Of a DNA stretch of 64,000 nt, positions 1-12,067 are shown piece after piece (the stretch's first letter is position 1; each line of letters starts with the position of its first letter). The notes beneath the pieces are model-generated. The model was not told where the DNA came from. It did no database searches and saw only the letters and a program-made list of their open reading frames with translations. Source of the DNA: Heracleum sosnowskyi (taxonomy: Eukaryota > Streptophyta > Magnoliopsida > Apiales > Apiaceae). The DNA lies in assembly GCA_030848705.1 (NCBI GenBank), contig CM061236.1:62205481-62269480 (forward strand), in the 5' to 3' direction. A program made the translations under genes and the position numbers.

Positions 1-620
1 GATCATCCACTCTACCTTTATTTAATTATGCCGGAATAAATCCACCTGCAGGGTTTCACATAATTAAATCCTTTTGAGCTTTCAAGGGGACATCATTAAC
101 CCGAATATTATCAGGACACGGATTCCTTCAATAAATAATATTCACCATATATATTATTCCATCACCCAAAATATAATGATATAATTTAAAAGAATTATTT
201 CATATATAAATCAAAGCATGTAAATAATATACACGTGTCAATTACTATATCCGGATTAAGAACCTAAGCATTAATAATAACATAGAATCTTAGTTCACCT
301 TCTTAATCAATTTAAGGGAACAATTCTAAATTTGATCCTGTTCAATATACACAAAGTATACAAGTATTATTTAATAGTCAAGATAAACTATTCCCAAATA
401 ATACTTCAGTTATTCCAGTGGTTTGTCTAATTCCACTTAAACTGTGAACCCTTTATATTATATATAGACACTGATAATTTAATCTTCTGTTATCCCATTT
501 GATACTAAATTATCCACAATATATAATAAATAGACAATGTAAAAATATGCAATCAAGATTCTCAATAAAATGGACAATGTTTATATACTACTAATGAATA
601 GTTTAGTATAAAACCCAACA
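1..620 (-). mobile_element. Partial LTR of a Ty1/copia-type element
   Basis: Read on the minus strand, this segment begins TGTTGGGTTTTATAC at 620, a usual TGTTGG-type LTR start, and continues leftwards past the window edge without a terminal CA that I can fix. No ORF is present. The five bases after it on the plus strand (AGAAG, 621-625) would be the target duplication, but the other end is outside the window. It appears to have inserted into the interior of the long-LTR element to its right. The left boundary and the lineage are unknown. Confidence 0.5.
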
Positions 621-1887
621 AGAAGGATAGATGAATAATGGTTCCCTCTTCCGATCATCCTAGGGCACGAACAAAGCGCTCCGGTGAGTAATGGTAAGTT
701 AACTCTGCGTATTTAAACCTCAAAGGTAATGAGAGGAGAAAAGAAAAGAAATAAAATAAATATAGCAATCGTTGGTTGCATCCCAAGTTGAAGTAGGAAA
801 CTAGAAGGGTTACCTGTCATGAATTAGTCAAGGTAACACGGGCATGAACAATTTTAGATTGAGTAGTTTACCAGCAAGTAGATACCAAAAGTCAATGGTC
901 ATCATAAGTTCTATCATCACCCGTACGAGGATGATCTTATCTTTCTGCCTTTACGGCTTACGGTACTAACCAACGGTAGCTCAAAATCGTACAAGTCCGT
1001 AAATAGGTCTGGAGTTCGAAACATATTCGCCATTCCCCGATAATCGTTTAGAGATTGGGCCTCCTACGGCCGCATCAACACATCCTCAAAAGATGAAGGT
1101 CGATTAATGTATATGTAATTTTGTAACACTAGTCGTATCGAATGAATCCAACCCCAGGCCACCATAGGTCTCGTTCCTCGTAGGTCCTGAGATTGTCGCA
1201 TTGCTCATTGCAACCATACGTGTCTTTATTAGAATCACGCTATCCATTCTTCATATCTTTGATTTCCGAGTTGAGCCATCATGGCCTATTGTACGAAATA
1301 TACTCGCGATGCGATTTAGCACGTTCGTCTCACGATAACGTTCTGGTACTATATGTACGCAAAAGTCTTCCTCTTAGGTAACAAAATACCCATCGACGGA
1401 AAAGACACCAACTCTGGTGGAATCGTTGTTCTCAAGGCTTGGACCTCATACACAAGATAATGCCTTAACTAGACCACGTAATTTAGTAATTCGAATCGCG
1501 TAAAGGACTGTAAACGTCTCAATCTTCACATATGCTGCCTTCTCGTGGCAAACTACGATGAACTACAAACACTTAGGTTCTTACTAAGTCAAGTTTTCCA
1601 TTGGTATTGGCCATTCCGACCTTACCTCAACTGCGACCGAGACTCTGATCCGCATCTTATCTTAATCTCTTTGATAATCCGTGTACAATTCTAAACGTCC
1701 TTCTCATCATTATGATGATCTTCAATAGTCCTATCGGTCCTCCGATAAGTTCTCAACTAAACTCTTTAATCTTAACATCCTCGATGGCACTACCTCCGGT
1801 AGTCCACTTAACGAACTCTATATGAGTCCTCACGTAATTCTCTCACTTATACTCTTAACACTCTCATATCCAAGTTTATAACTTAAC
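621..1887 (-). other. Non-coding interior of the long-LTR element
   Basis: This stretch lies directly inside the primer-binding site at 1888-1899, where an autonomous Ty3/gypsy element would carry its gag leader and gag. I found no ORF of useful length on either strand, no CCHC knuckle and no protease motif. Either the coding region is decayed, it begins further left, or the element is a large non-autonomous derivative (LARD-type) that never carried one. Nothing else is recognisable here. Confidence 0.45.
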
Positions 1888-1899
1888 GCTCTGATACCA
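1888..1899 (-). other. Primer-binding site (tRNA-iMet) of the long-LTR element
   Basis: The plus strand reads GCTCTGATACCA, the reverse complement of TGGTATCAGAGC, which pairs with the 3' end of plant initiator methionine tRNA. It lies four bases from the LTR edge at 1904. It therefore fixes the element as minus-strand, with the LTR at 1904-6636 as the 5' LTR. Confidence 0.8.
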
Positions 1900-3156
1900 T
1901 TTCTGTAACACCCCCAGATCCGGGGTCAGGAATCTGGGTTGTCACGCTCCATCAATTATATAATACCTGCATTACTTACAACATTCTAATATTATAACTC
2001 CAAAAGACCCCAATCACTTACGCACACACACACAAGTTATAGCCTTGGAAATGAGCAACAATAAGTAACATTGGTTATTACAAATCAAATGTACTATCCA
2101 GGATCTCATCTATCATTTACAACCTCTACCTGAAGTTAAAATAATAGAACTCACAATTCTATACAAGGTTTAAAAATACAAACCTATTCGAAAACAATTC
2201 TTACTAACTCAGTCTACAGTTGTTCTGCTAAATCCGACAGAATCCATCTTGTTGAACTAACTCAAGGGTGGTCTCTCCATTCCTTTGCTCTCGTAACACG
2301 AGGTGAATCGGCAATGTTTTCTTCATACTGAAAGATTTAATAAAGCAAGAATGAACTAATAGTGCTCAGCAAGAAATCTATCCCAGTTTAAATCTTTAAA
2401 CCTTTTAGGAAGATAATCCATATGGGATCCATGTTTAAAACTACTAGGGTTTATCCCCAAAATAGTATATCGTTCAAAATACCGTATGATTTATAATCAT
2501 ACTCAAATACTTTTCGTAAATCCTTTTAGGGATCCTTGGTATCAAGATGATAAACCAAGTCTCAAAACATCTCTTTTAAAATAGATATTAATATTGGAAT
2601 CAAGGCTTAAACCCATCCATTGATTCAAAACACTATACAATTCAATATAGTGTATATCTTAAATGACTTCTCAACATATATACATGCATATCTATTTAGA
2701 TATCTCATACTGTTCAAAATACTGTAAAATATCATTAATGAACACCTTTTTGAAGCTCTTGGGTTGTGATATATAAAAGAAGCAAGAATGAGCACTATAG
2801 CTCGACAATAATATATAGCAACATAATCATATATGTGGGCTGATATCATAGTTGAAAGCTTTTAAAACCTCATTCGTATATAGAATGATATATTGGATAC
2901 TCCTTTCGTCAGAACATGCAATGTAGTTCAAATACTATACATGGAACATCATTGTTCAATTTCTATCACATTATCGGTAACTCAGCACCTGGGCTTTCGT
3001 TACAATGTGCAGCACAATTCCAAGTGGAAGAAGGGGATATACTGGAATACACGATACACGGTGATCAGCCGTTATATCGCAACTTAACTATTCTACTAGT
3101 AGAAGGACGACTTCCTGTTCGGTTATCACCCTGACCGCATACGGGCCACTTTGCTA

Positions 3157-3300
3157 AGAGATCACTACCTCGGTGCCTATCTCGTCACGGGTAAGCCTTA
3201 GCACGCAAGAGATCACTACCTCGGTGCCTATTTCGTCACCGGGTAAGCCTTGATAATTTTGGCACTACCTCGGCACCTATTTCATTGCCGTGTAGGCCTT
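3157..3300. repeat. Three imperfect ~45-bp tandem units inside the long LTR
   Basis: The phrase CACTACCTCGGTGCCTAT followed by a TCGTCAC...GTAAGCCTT tail occurs at about 3160 and 3212, and again in diverged form (CACTACCTCGGCACCTAT) near 3264. It is GC-richer than its surroundings. Repeats of this kind are common in LTR promoter regions, but no function can be read from it. Confidence 0.75.
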
Positions 3301-3868
3301 TCCAATTCCCATGATGAAAAATATTAATGAAACGGAAATCGGAATTTAATTCCATTTTATCCATTCAGTGACTTTTGGCACTGGACGTTCCCTTTTCCCA
3401 AGTACAAATACTTGTCAAAACTTTGTAACCGTTCAGAATACCTTACTCCTAGAGTAATTGAAAGGAGTAAGTCAAAGTGTGGGTTGACATTAGTCAACGA
3501 AACTACCGATGATTACTACGTATTTTGAAATCATAACCAGAGAGTTTATTGAAATCTCAGGATTTAGCAAGTTTAAAATACTTTACTTGAATGGGGGAGC
3601 CATCCCCTAGTTATAGATATTCTAGAGGAACAGTGGAACTAAAACTCTGTCCTCGAATTCTTGAACTAGATTCCCAAATTTTCGATGAGTTGGAAAACAC
3701 TATCCGCATTTAATTACCTTTGACTATCTTAAGATAATAGTTGGGAATCTCTATTTTAATAACTTTTCTGGAAATCAGAAATTTATATTTTTGTGTAAAT
3801 AATAGAACCTTTAATCATATAATAAGGTTCTATGATTTTAAATCATATTTGGAATATTTAATAAATAC

Positions 3869-4140
3869 CCAAATAATAAATATTAACTTATTATTCAATA
3901 TAAAACCACCTAAGTGAATATTCAGAATAATATTCACTTAGTTAAATAATCTTCAAATAATAAGTATTGAATTATTATTCAATATAAACTACTTAAGTGA
4001 ATATTCAAAATAATATTCACTTAATTAAATAATAACCAATTAATAAATATTGAATTATTATTCAATATAAACACTTAAGTGAATATTCAAAATAATATTC
4101 AGTTTAATTAAATAATATTCAAATAATATTTATTATAATA
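3869..4140. repeat. ~80-bp AT-rich tandem repeat containing inverted repeats
   Basis: Units of about 80 bp repeat roughly three and a half times: a TATTGAATTATTATTCAATATA block followed by AAGTGAATATTC...GAATATTCACTT. Both halves are themselves near-perfect inverted repeats (AATAATTCAATA against TATTGAATTATT, and AAGTGAATATT against AATATTCACTT), so each unit can fold into two hairpins. It lies within the long LTR. Confidence 0.75.
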
Positions 4141-4503
4141 TTATTTAAATATCTCACCTTAAATATCCCATAATATAGATATTGGAATATTTAATAAATC
4201 TTTAAAATATAACCGTCCCTGGAACCTTCCAGCTTTTGAAAGTAGTTTAAAACAAAATAATAATTTGACTCCCGGTCTAAGTTTTAAAACCATCGTACAA
4301 GTACTCTATACTTAGAGTCTTTAACCTTTAACCTTGGTTTATATCTAGTACTTATCTAGCATATAAACCTTATATCTTATACAACTTTTTACAAAGCGAA
4401 AACAGTTTTACGTTATTTCACAGAATTAAGAAGCATATATAGCAATATCACAACATATATCACAACAGCATCATTATATGGTATAGGGTTTGAAAACTTG
4501 CAT

Positions 4504-4640
4504 CCATCTATCATATGCATACATCACATCTCATCATTTTTAATACCATCACATCTCATATGCATACATCACATCACATCTCGTATGCATATATTACATT
4601 TGAAAGCATGCATCTATCATATGCATATTATCATAATATT
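4504..4640. repeat. Low-complexity CATATGCATACATCACATCTC repeats
   Basis: Several short direct copies of CATATGCAT and CATCACATCTC variants lie in a row inside the long LTR. This looks like replication-slippage sequence. The reading frame through it (4515-4757) is a by-product of the repeat and is not called as a gene. Confidence 0.55.
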
Positions 4641-6641
4641 GTACTGCATCGGATGAGAAAACTTGCCTCGGGTCCTTGCTTGTTACGGTTTCGAGAACTT
4701 GCCGGGAAATCTATAAACAAAGAAATACCCGATCAGTCCCCTGGCTTAATCATTTAAAGTGCATTTAACTTAAGCACTAACGTTCTATTAACGAACATCA
4801 ATTGTCTCGCTCTTGGTCATCTATAACCTCATGACGTTCCGTAACTCTTAAGTCACAAGTTTGGGTGAAAATCTATTCACAAATCCCAAGTACTTTTCCT
4901 TTACCATTTCCTTGTTTTAAACCCTCCCCTTAAGGGTATTTCACTCGCGCAACCTTCGTTCGCGTATTTTTATAAAATCACCAACTTCTCTTTTTAACTC
5001 GAACCCTTCTAGGTTTCCTTTCCTAATTATTCATTCTATTCTCCACTTTAATATCTCGGCCAAATTTCATTTTTAAAGGGTTTGATCACTATCTCAAAGT
5101 TCATACAATGAACTACTTAGTTACGCGAAATCGCTTTTACTAAAACGGACGTTTCTCCTAAACCGTAAATCAAAACGATACGATTCTTTCGCTAAAACAA
5201 ACTAGGAAACAGGGCCTACATGTTCATGGTCAGAAACCTTATGTTTATGCCCTTTAGAGTGTTCGTGATCTCTGTCCAAACTACCTAAGAAAATTTCGAC
5301 ATGGTAACGGCCCTTAAGCGTACTTCCCGTGTTTTTACACACTCAATCCAACTACAATTCAACCATCAACCAACCACAAATCAAACCTCAAACTAATACT
5401 ACCATTTTCTGTCCAAACAAGGTCACGCCTTAGTTCATAAGTTTATCCACAAATCAACCATCAAACATGCTTAAAATCATGCATACATGCTTCATTACTA
5501 CATAGTTCTTAAACAATCACTTATAACTATTAGATCAAGCATAACCTCAAAAGGGAAAGAAGTTTTATACCTTCCTTGGAGCTTAACAAAGACTATATAT
5601 GGATGATATATCCTTCCTTGCTCCTTAACTATGCTAATCAAGCCTAAAAAATCAAAACAAAACAAGATCTTATGAGTTTACTATTCATATCACTATTCAT
5701 CATCAACTTTGAATCCATTTTTGACCAAGCTATGATCCATGGATGAGGCTAAGATTAGAGATCTACCTTGGATATAGGATGAGGGTGATTTAGAGCCCAA
5801 GATCAAGATTTATGGTTGAGTGAAAGTTGGTGCAAAATGTTTAAGGAATGGATGGAAGAAGAAAAGCCGAATGGTGCTTCTTCAAGAGTGCTTCTCTTTT
5901 TGATTTGTTTTTGCTTGATTTTTCTTTTCCTTTGTTTGTCTAATTACTCCTTAATAATTTGCCAATTAAATTGTGTGGCTAATAAAAGGACTTGTCACCA
6001 ATGACAAGGCTCTTTTGGATTTGTGGTGGTGGTGAAAGTGGTGACAAGGTGGTGATTCACCACTTTGTCATCACTTGGTCATCCTTATGTCATGCTTATG
6101 TCACTCCTCTGCATCATGCTTATGTCATCATTTGTATCCTCAATCCTCTTATATAATGCACTTGATGATCTCATATATTAATCCTCTTTTGGTTAGGGTT
6201 TAATCCACAATTTGTTACGCTTTTGTTTCGCGATAGTTTCAAGTGGTTTTAAAAACGTTTCTCTGTACCAAAGCTAGGGAATACTTCCTTGATCTTTCCA
6301 CTACCTTGGTTTAATATATGATCCTAGATTTCTCACCTTGGTTTAAGATATGATCATGGATTTCTCATTCTACATACTTCCTCAAAACGATCACAGCAAT
6401 TCATCCTTGATTGTCCGATGAATAGTGATTAAAAATTCGAATGGGAATCTCCTGATTCTGATTGCGTTTACATTCTTTTATTCTTCCTATACATCAATAA
6501 TATAAACTCGAAACATTCATTCCATGTCTTCTATACAGTGTGGTCTGAAAATATTTTTCATCAGCAAATTTACTATTCATCACATTTACTATTCATCAAA
6601 AAAATTTAACTAAGTCCAAAATTTGGGGTTATTACAATCAC

Positions 6642-9306
6642 CATGTAAGAACTAACATCTAGTTGCTCTAGATGTAACTCCTTTGCAGCCACAATGCTTA
6701 GTACAAGTCTAACTGTAGTCATCTTAACAACCGGAGAAAATATATCAGTATAGTCAATACCCTTTTTTTGTTGATGTCCCTTGACTACTAACCTTGCCTT
6801 GTACCTTTTGCTGCCATCAGGTTCTTCTTTGATCCAAAACACTCACTTATTCTATAAGGCCTTCTTTCCTGCTGGTAATTCTGTTAAAGACCAAGTCTCA
6901 TTCTTCTCAAGAGAATTCATCTCTTCTTCCATGGCTGATTTCCACTTAACTGAATCATCCACCTGAACTGCCTCTGAATAACACTGAGGCTCTCCGTCCT
7001 CGGTCAATAACATGTAATATTCTGAAGGAGAAAATCTTTGTGGCGGCCTCACAGTTCTGCTAGATCTTCTTACCTCAGCCTGTGGAGTAACTGAACCTGT
7101 CTCATCAGCATTCCCAGAACTCCCACTATTTTCCTACAAGATCTTCTTCAGTAATATCTTCAAGCACTGCTTTCTCTTTTTCAGATTGTTCCTTTGTAAA
7201 CTCAGAATCGACTGCAAGCTTATCCTTGTACATCGCATTTTCATTAAAAGTAACATCTCTACTTCTAACGACCTTCTTCGTCAGTTCATCCCAGAAACGG
7301 TAACCCATATCATCTGAGCCATAACCAATGAAGATACACTTCTTTGTTTTCGGATCAAGCTTGTCTCTGTCTAAATCTTTAACACGCACATAAGAAACAC
7401 AACCAAAAACTCGCAAGTGTGAAAGATTTACCTCTTTTTTCTGCCACTCTTCTTCAGGAATCTTGAACCCCAAAGGAACTGAAGGTCTTCTGTTTATGAG
7501 ATACGTTGTTATGCTAACTGCATCTGCCCAAAAAATCTTTGGCAACCCTGCATGTAACCTCATACTCTTGGCCCTCTCATTCAAGGTTCTATTCATGCGC
7601 TCTACAACACCATTCTGCTGCGGTGTCTCTAGAATAGTTTTAATCATTCTAATCCCGTACTCTGCGCAATAGCTTTTAAACTCATCACTACTATACTCAC
7701 CGCCATTATCTAACATCAAACTCTTAACCTTCAAACCAGTCTGAGTTTCAACTTCAGTCTTCCACTTCTTGAAAGTATCAAACACATCTGATTTTTTCTT
7801 CAAAAAATAAATCCATACCTTTCTAGTGGAATCATCAATGAAAGTGACATAGTAGCGAGATCCTGCCAACGATGCAACTGTTGTTGGACCATATACATCT
7901 GTATGAACTAGCTCTAACTTCTTAGCCTTCGGGGTCCTCCCTGATTTTGCAAAAGTAACTCGTTTCTGCTTTCCAAGAACACATGGCTCACAAAACCCAA
8001 CTTCCACATTCTTCAGCTCTGGAATCTTCCCCTTTGAAGTTAACAGTTTCATACCCTTTTCACTCATATGACCAAGTCTTTGGTGCCACAAAGTTGAAGA
8101 CCCAATCTCATCAGCAACTGCATTTTCTTCATAGCTAGAGTGTTCAACTATGTACAAAGTCCCCTTCTTCTCTCCATGAGCAACAACTAGATTCCCCTTT
8201 ATAACCTTCCACTGTCTGTTTCTGAAAGAAACTCGATACCCTTCCTTATCTAACTGACCCACAGATATCAACATCTTCTTAAGTCCAGGAATGTACCTTA
8301 CATCTTTCAACGTACAGCTAGTCCCCAAAGAGGTCTTGAGATTAATATCTCCCATGCCCGCAATATCCAAAGTCTCATCATCAACAAGACGGACTTTACC
8401 AAAATTTCCAAGTCTGAAATTTAACATCAAATCCTTGCAAGGGGTTGCATGGAATGATGCACCAGAATCCATAACCCATGATTCAACCGAACATTCAACA
8501 CAACAAATCAAAGCATCATCGCTCACCACTTCTTCAACTACATTAGCTAAATTATCCTCTTTCTTTTTTCCTTTAGGAGCTGTCGGAGCCGTACACTGAT
8601 TTCTGAAGTGACCCTTCTTCTGACAATTCCAACAAACAATCTCATTGCTATCTTTGGATTGTCCTCTTTTCTGTGACTTCGATCTACTACGCCCTTTATT
8701 CTGCCCCCTCTCGGACTTTCTGCCTCTGCTCTCTGTACTCAATAAGGAACCTGATGACTCTCCTGAGTTTCTCCTACGGATATCTTCTCCAAGAATCGAA
8801 TCTCGAACTCCGTTAAAAGACATCTTACCGCTCCCAAATGAATTACTAATAGCAGTGGCAAATCCTGACCAACTGTCAGGTAACGAGGATACCAACAACA
8901 AGGCTTGTACTTCATCATCGAATTTAATATCCACTGATGCCAATCTTGATAGGATAGAATTAAATTCGTTCACATGATCAGCAATATAATCACCTTCATT
9001 CAATCTCGCGGCAAACAACAAACGACACAAATACACCTTATTCGAAGCAGATGGCTTCTCATACATATTTGTTAACGCCTTGATCAATCCATGAGTTGTC
9101 ATTTCCTTAATGATATTGTAAGCAACGTTCTTCGCCAAAGTCAATCTGACAACACCCAGAGCCTGCCTATCCAATAGCTTCCATTCAGTCTCATCCATTG
9201 AATCTGGCTTCTTCTCTTCTAGCGGTTGATGTAGTTTTTTCTTATACAAATAATCTTCAATTTGCATCTTCCAATATCTAAAATCTTTGTCATCATCAGA
9301 AACCAA
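6642..9306 (-). pseudogene. gag-pol: Broken copia gag-pol polyprotein (Tork lineage)
   Basis: A 726-residue frame (9306 to 7126) carries a UBN2-type gag, a CCHC knuckle (CWNCQKKGHFRNQC, about residue 225), protease DSGASFHAT (about 280), the GAG-preintegrase HH-CC region (about 405-455) and integrase D-D-E (VHTDVYGP, LDNGGEY, QQNGVVERMN). The frame opens at TTG with TAA a few codons upstream, so the normal ATG is lost. Near 7128 the frame shifts. The continuation (7125 to 6642) enters RT (ARLVVKGHQQKKGIDYTDIF) but carries two nonsense codons at about 6840-6850. A small deletion of about 7 nt lies next to the long-LTR insertion at the RT FLHGD region. The product would have been a polyprotein for capsid, cleavage, integration and reverse transcription. 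No function remains. Confidence 0.9.
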
Positions 9307-9381
9307 TTCTGAAACCTGTTAGACTCCACAAACCCAACAACAACTTACAACACACAACCCCAAGATCAACTTTTTAACCAT

Positions 9382-9395
9382 TGGCTCTGATACCA
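9382..9395 (-). other. Primer-binding site of the Tork-like element
   Basis: TGGCTCTGATACCA on the plus strand is the reverse complement of TGGTATCAGAGCCA, matching the 3' end of initiator methionine tRNA. It is separated by two bases from the LTR edge at 9398, and gag begins about 75 bp inside it. Confidence 0.85.
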
Positions 9396-9397
9396 CT

Positions 9398-9594
9398 TGT
9401 TGGACCGTGCAACACCTAATAATTACACATTAGTATGATATTGTCCGCTCTGAACTGTGGCCAAGTCCGCATGGATTTGATTTTGGGCTCCTCACAAAAT
9501 ACCTCATACTAATGAAGTTGTTATGGCTGCTTATACTCAAGATGATCATTCTTTATCTTAACAATGTGAGACTTGGGTTCATACTCACTCTACA
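9398..9594 (-). repeat. 5' LTR of the Tork-like copia element
   Basis: It begins on the plus strand TGTTGGACCG (minus-strand end ...CCAACA) next to the primer site. The outer end is placed at CTCTACA (9594), giving TGTAGAG...CCAACA on the minus strand, because the following AACCTACATG belongs to a local repeat that recurs at about 9752. Length is about 197 bp. The outer edge is an inference; the inner edge is firm. Confidence 0.6.
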
Positions 9595-9840
9595 AAACCT
9601 ACATGAAACAACACATACTACACCTGACTTCATACCTGTCTAAACAGACACGCTCAACTAGTTAACCCTTTCACCTATAATTATTTTACGCCTTTTCATT
9701 AAAACGCACCACTTATAAAACACATTTTCATTAAAACAAATCACTTATAAACCTACATGAAATAACACATACTACACCTAAATTATGACTTCATACCTCT
9801 CCAAATAGACACGCTCAACTACTTAACCCACACAACCTAA
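9595..9840. repeat. Imperfect ~150-bp tandem duplication with an outlying copy near 11527
   Basis: The sequence AACCTACATGAAA(C/T)AACACATACTAC, a CTTCATACCT segment and AGACACGCTCAACTA occur at about 9595-9660 and again at about 9751-9825. A third diverged piece (ACACTACACCTAAATTATGACTTC) is at about 11530-11560. No coding potential. It may be a decayed element or local duplication. Confidence 0.6.
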
Positions 9841-10403
9841 CAAATGTGTAACCTTCTACAAATAAAGTATTTTGTAAAACTTGTATTTGTGAACACTTTT
9901 TAAATTTAAAATGCATAATTTCACTTAAAATGATTATTGGCTGCTAAATTCTTTTTTTAACTAACTTGATTCATGATCTTATCAGCCCTCTTAACTGACT
10001 CAAACTATTTAATATCTCCTCACTTAACAAATTATAATTTTTTAAGATGAAATATTACTAATAAATAATATTAACTAATTTTTTCCCTAAAATAAACCAA
10101 AATAATATAGTTATTACTTCTATTACGATAAGATTATAAATTTTATTTTGTAAAATTTACCTACTAACATCATAAACCTAATAACTTTTTACTTTTGGGA
10201 GATTTTACTAATTTTTAAAGACAAATTAAACCAAGGAAAAACAAATGTAATAAATTAAAAATATCTTATACTTTGAAATTTATGTTCTCACTTGAACAAA
10301 AAATAATAATATAATATTCTAATAAAGTATAATATGAATTATAATTTTAAACTATACAATAGTTTGTTAACCCTCAAATTTCAATTTTATATATTGAAAA
10401 TCT

Positions 10404-10438
<35 letters not shown>

Positions 10439-10548
10439 CATACCAACAACTACTTTATATTTTGAAAAGTTTAATTAAAATTATTTACAATGATATTACA
10501 TAACAATTTGATGTACAAAATTAATTTTATACTTTTACCGATCCTTAA
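9841..10548. other. AT-rich intergenic stretch with a (TA)n microsatellite
   Basis: I see no gene or element boundary here. The only distinct feature is an alternating AT/TA run of about 30 bp at about 10407-10437. The sequence is strongly A+T biased throughout. Confidence 0.6.
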
Positions 10549-10877
10549 GACCATCTCCGACGTGAGCCCGAGTGGAAGATGTGTCCAGGATCTGCTATAT
10601 CATAATAGCGTTGGAGAGGAAATAAAAAGTTGGTCAGGCCCGAGTTGGTGGGCTTGGCCAACTGCGGCAGCTTTATCTATTTTTTATTAGATATAATATT
10701 ATCTTAGTCACTTCTCTCCGATAAACTCACGCCGTATTGGGTTGCGTATTCATTATTCACCACCTTCCTTGCACTCGAGTAGGCTGGACAAGATTTTTCT
10801 AAAACCAACTTTTGCTTATGTGGATTAAAATTGGGTCCCAAAAACAGTAAACTTGGGCTCATGCATCGTAGATGGTC
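10549..10877. mobile_element. Probable MITE with long terminal inverted repeats
   Basis: The left end reads GACCATCTCCGACGTGAGCC. The right end read in reverse is GACCATCTACGATGCATGAG, continuing CCCAAGTT against the left CCGAGTG, so the ends match as imperfect inverted repeats over about 28 bp in a 329-bp unit. The GACCATCTCC start recalls common plant MITE-like repeats. No clean target duplication is visible (flanks CTTAA and TGACT), so the superfamily is open. It has no coding capacity. Confidence 0.6.
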
Positions 10878-10879
10878 TG

Positions 10880-11090
10880 ACTACTAAGAATAACGTTGGA
10901 GGTACCGAATTGATTCCCAAAATAAATTTCAAATGTCATGTAATATTTTGATTGGTTACAACTCAGTTAATAATAATGTACCCCAACATTCACGTTAATT
11001 TCACCAATGAAATCATTCCAAATTGTCACATCATCGACGCACGTTATTCGGCACCAAATTCAGTACCTCTAGAATTTCTCAACTACTAAT
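10880..11090. mobile_element. Second short inverted-repeat element abutting the first
   Basis: The left arm AACGTTGGAGGTACCGAATT (about 10892-10911) is matched in reverse by TTCTAGAGGTACTGAATTTG read from the right end (about 11078 back to 11059). The unit of about 200 bp sits immediately right of the 10549-10877 element. Ends and target site are not well defined, so this is a tentative MITE call. Confidence 0.4.
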
Positions 11091-12067
11091 ATTTTCTAAA
11101 AATATATATGCAAACAAACTACTTTACAAGACCAACTAAACTTAATATACTATTGTATTACAACTAAGTGTAAATTAATTATATTTTTTACACTATTTAA
11201 GATTTTGCACTTTATCTTCCATAAACATAATAGATAAATACTATAGGTGTAAAATAAATTCAAAATTTAATGATTTGAGATATAACTTTTCACTTTTAAT
11301 AGTTATCATATCCTCAAAAATATTGTTACACCACAAACAATTTGGAATCATACAAGAAGTATATGAAATTACCAATATAAATTTATAATAACTAAATAAA
11401 ATAATAATAAAATTATTAGATTCAACGCAGCTACAGAAATCAAAAATCATTTTATATTATTTTGATAATATAAGGCAATTTAATCATTAGTGTATTGAAC
11501 CTCAGAAGTCTAAACAAGTAAATCCAAATGAAACACTACACCTAAATTATGACTTCCTAACTCACTTCACCTATATAACTATTTTACACACTTATACTAA
11601 CATCTTAGGTCTATACAGTATTTAACGCCTTTTAAATAACTTTTTAATTTTAATATTCTATTATTTTTTTATGACAAATAAATAAAAGAAAACAATGTAA
11701 GAAATATCTTATACTTGAAATGCATAATTACTTGAACAAAAATTCGTAAAATAATATTGTTATAAAGTGTAATATAAATTATATTTTAAATTATTGAGTA
11801 GTAATTTGTTTCTCCTTTGCAATTTTGTATATTAAAAAGATTATCTATAAAAGTATAAGAGCATAAATCTACATATTTGCCAATATTAATATATATAATG
11901 ACTACTTATTTTCAACGAATTTTATTTATATTTACAACCATAAACACCATTAAAAATATTTAATAATAAAATGAGTACATATTATATCAATAATTATTTA
12001 ATTTAATTTTTATCATTTGACTTTCATCTAAAGTATTAGAATATAGTATTACAATAATTAAAATATA
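11091..12067. other. AT-rich intergenic sequence, no gene recognised
   Basis: A+T-rich, with short reading frames only and no conserved motif. It contains the outlying copy of the 9595-9840 repeat at about 11530-11560. Otherwise I see nothing in it. Confidence 0.6.

Larger units (their letters stand above)
1904..6636 (-). repeat. Very long (4.7 kb) 5' LTR, Ty3/gypsy or LARD-like
   Basis: The LTR runs on the minus strand from TGTAATAACCCC (6636) to GGGGGTGTTACA (1904), giving TG...CA ends, with a primer site just inside 1904. The outer flank is ATCAC (6637-6641), the candidate 5-bp target duplication; its partner is outside the window. The right edge cuts a copia reverse transcriptase coding region, which independently supports that boundary. 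A length of about 4.7 kb is far above the usual few hundred to 2000 bp and fits LARD-type or long-LTR gypsy families. No protein-coding gene is visible inside. It contains two internal repeat blocks listed separately. I cannot name the family from sequence alone. Confidence 0.7.
6642..9594 (-). mobile_element. Truncated Ty1/copia element, Tork (Tnt1-like) lineage
   Basis: The minus-strand order from right to left is short LTR (9398-9594), tRNA-iMet primer site, gag, protease, integrase and the first part of RT, which stops where the long LTR inserted at 6636/6642. The rest of RT, RNase H and the 3' LTR should lie left of the window or be lost. The gag start directly behind the primer site and the wording of gag and integrase resemble Tnt1/Tork-lineage copia elements, unlike the large-gag Sireviruses in the rest of the window. 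It is clearly dead: no ATG at the gag start, a frameshift and nonsense codons. Confidence 0.85.

Noticed and set aside
2625..3134. Overlapping 64-74 codon frames on both strands
   Set aside because: They overlap each other within the long LTR and show no protein features.
5816..6004. 62-codon frame with a hydrophobic LIFLFLCLS stretch in the long LTR
   Set aside because: The hydrophobicity comes from T-rich sequence; no conservation evidence and it lies within an LTR.
10490..10690. 66-codon frame across the first MITE
   Set aside because: It spans the MITE's left end, so it is a chance fusion of flank and element.
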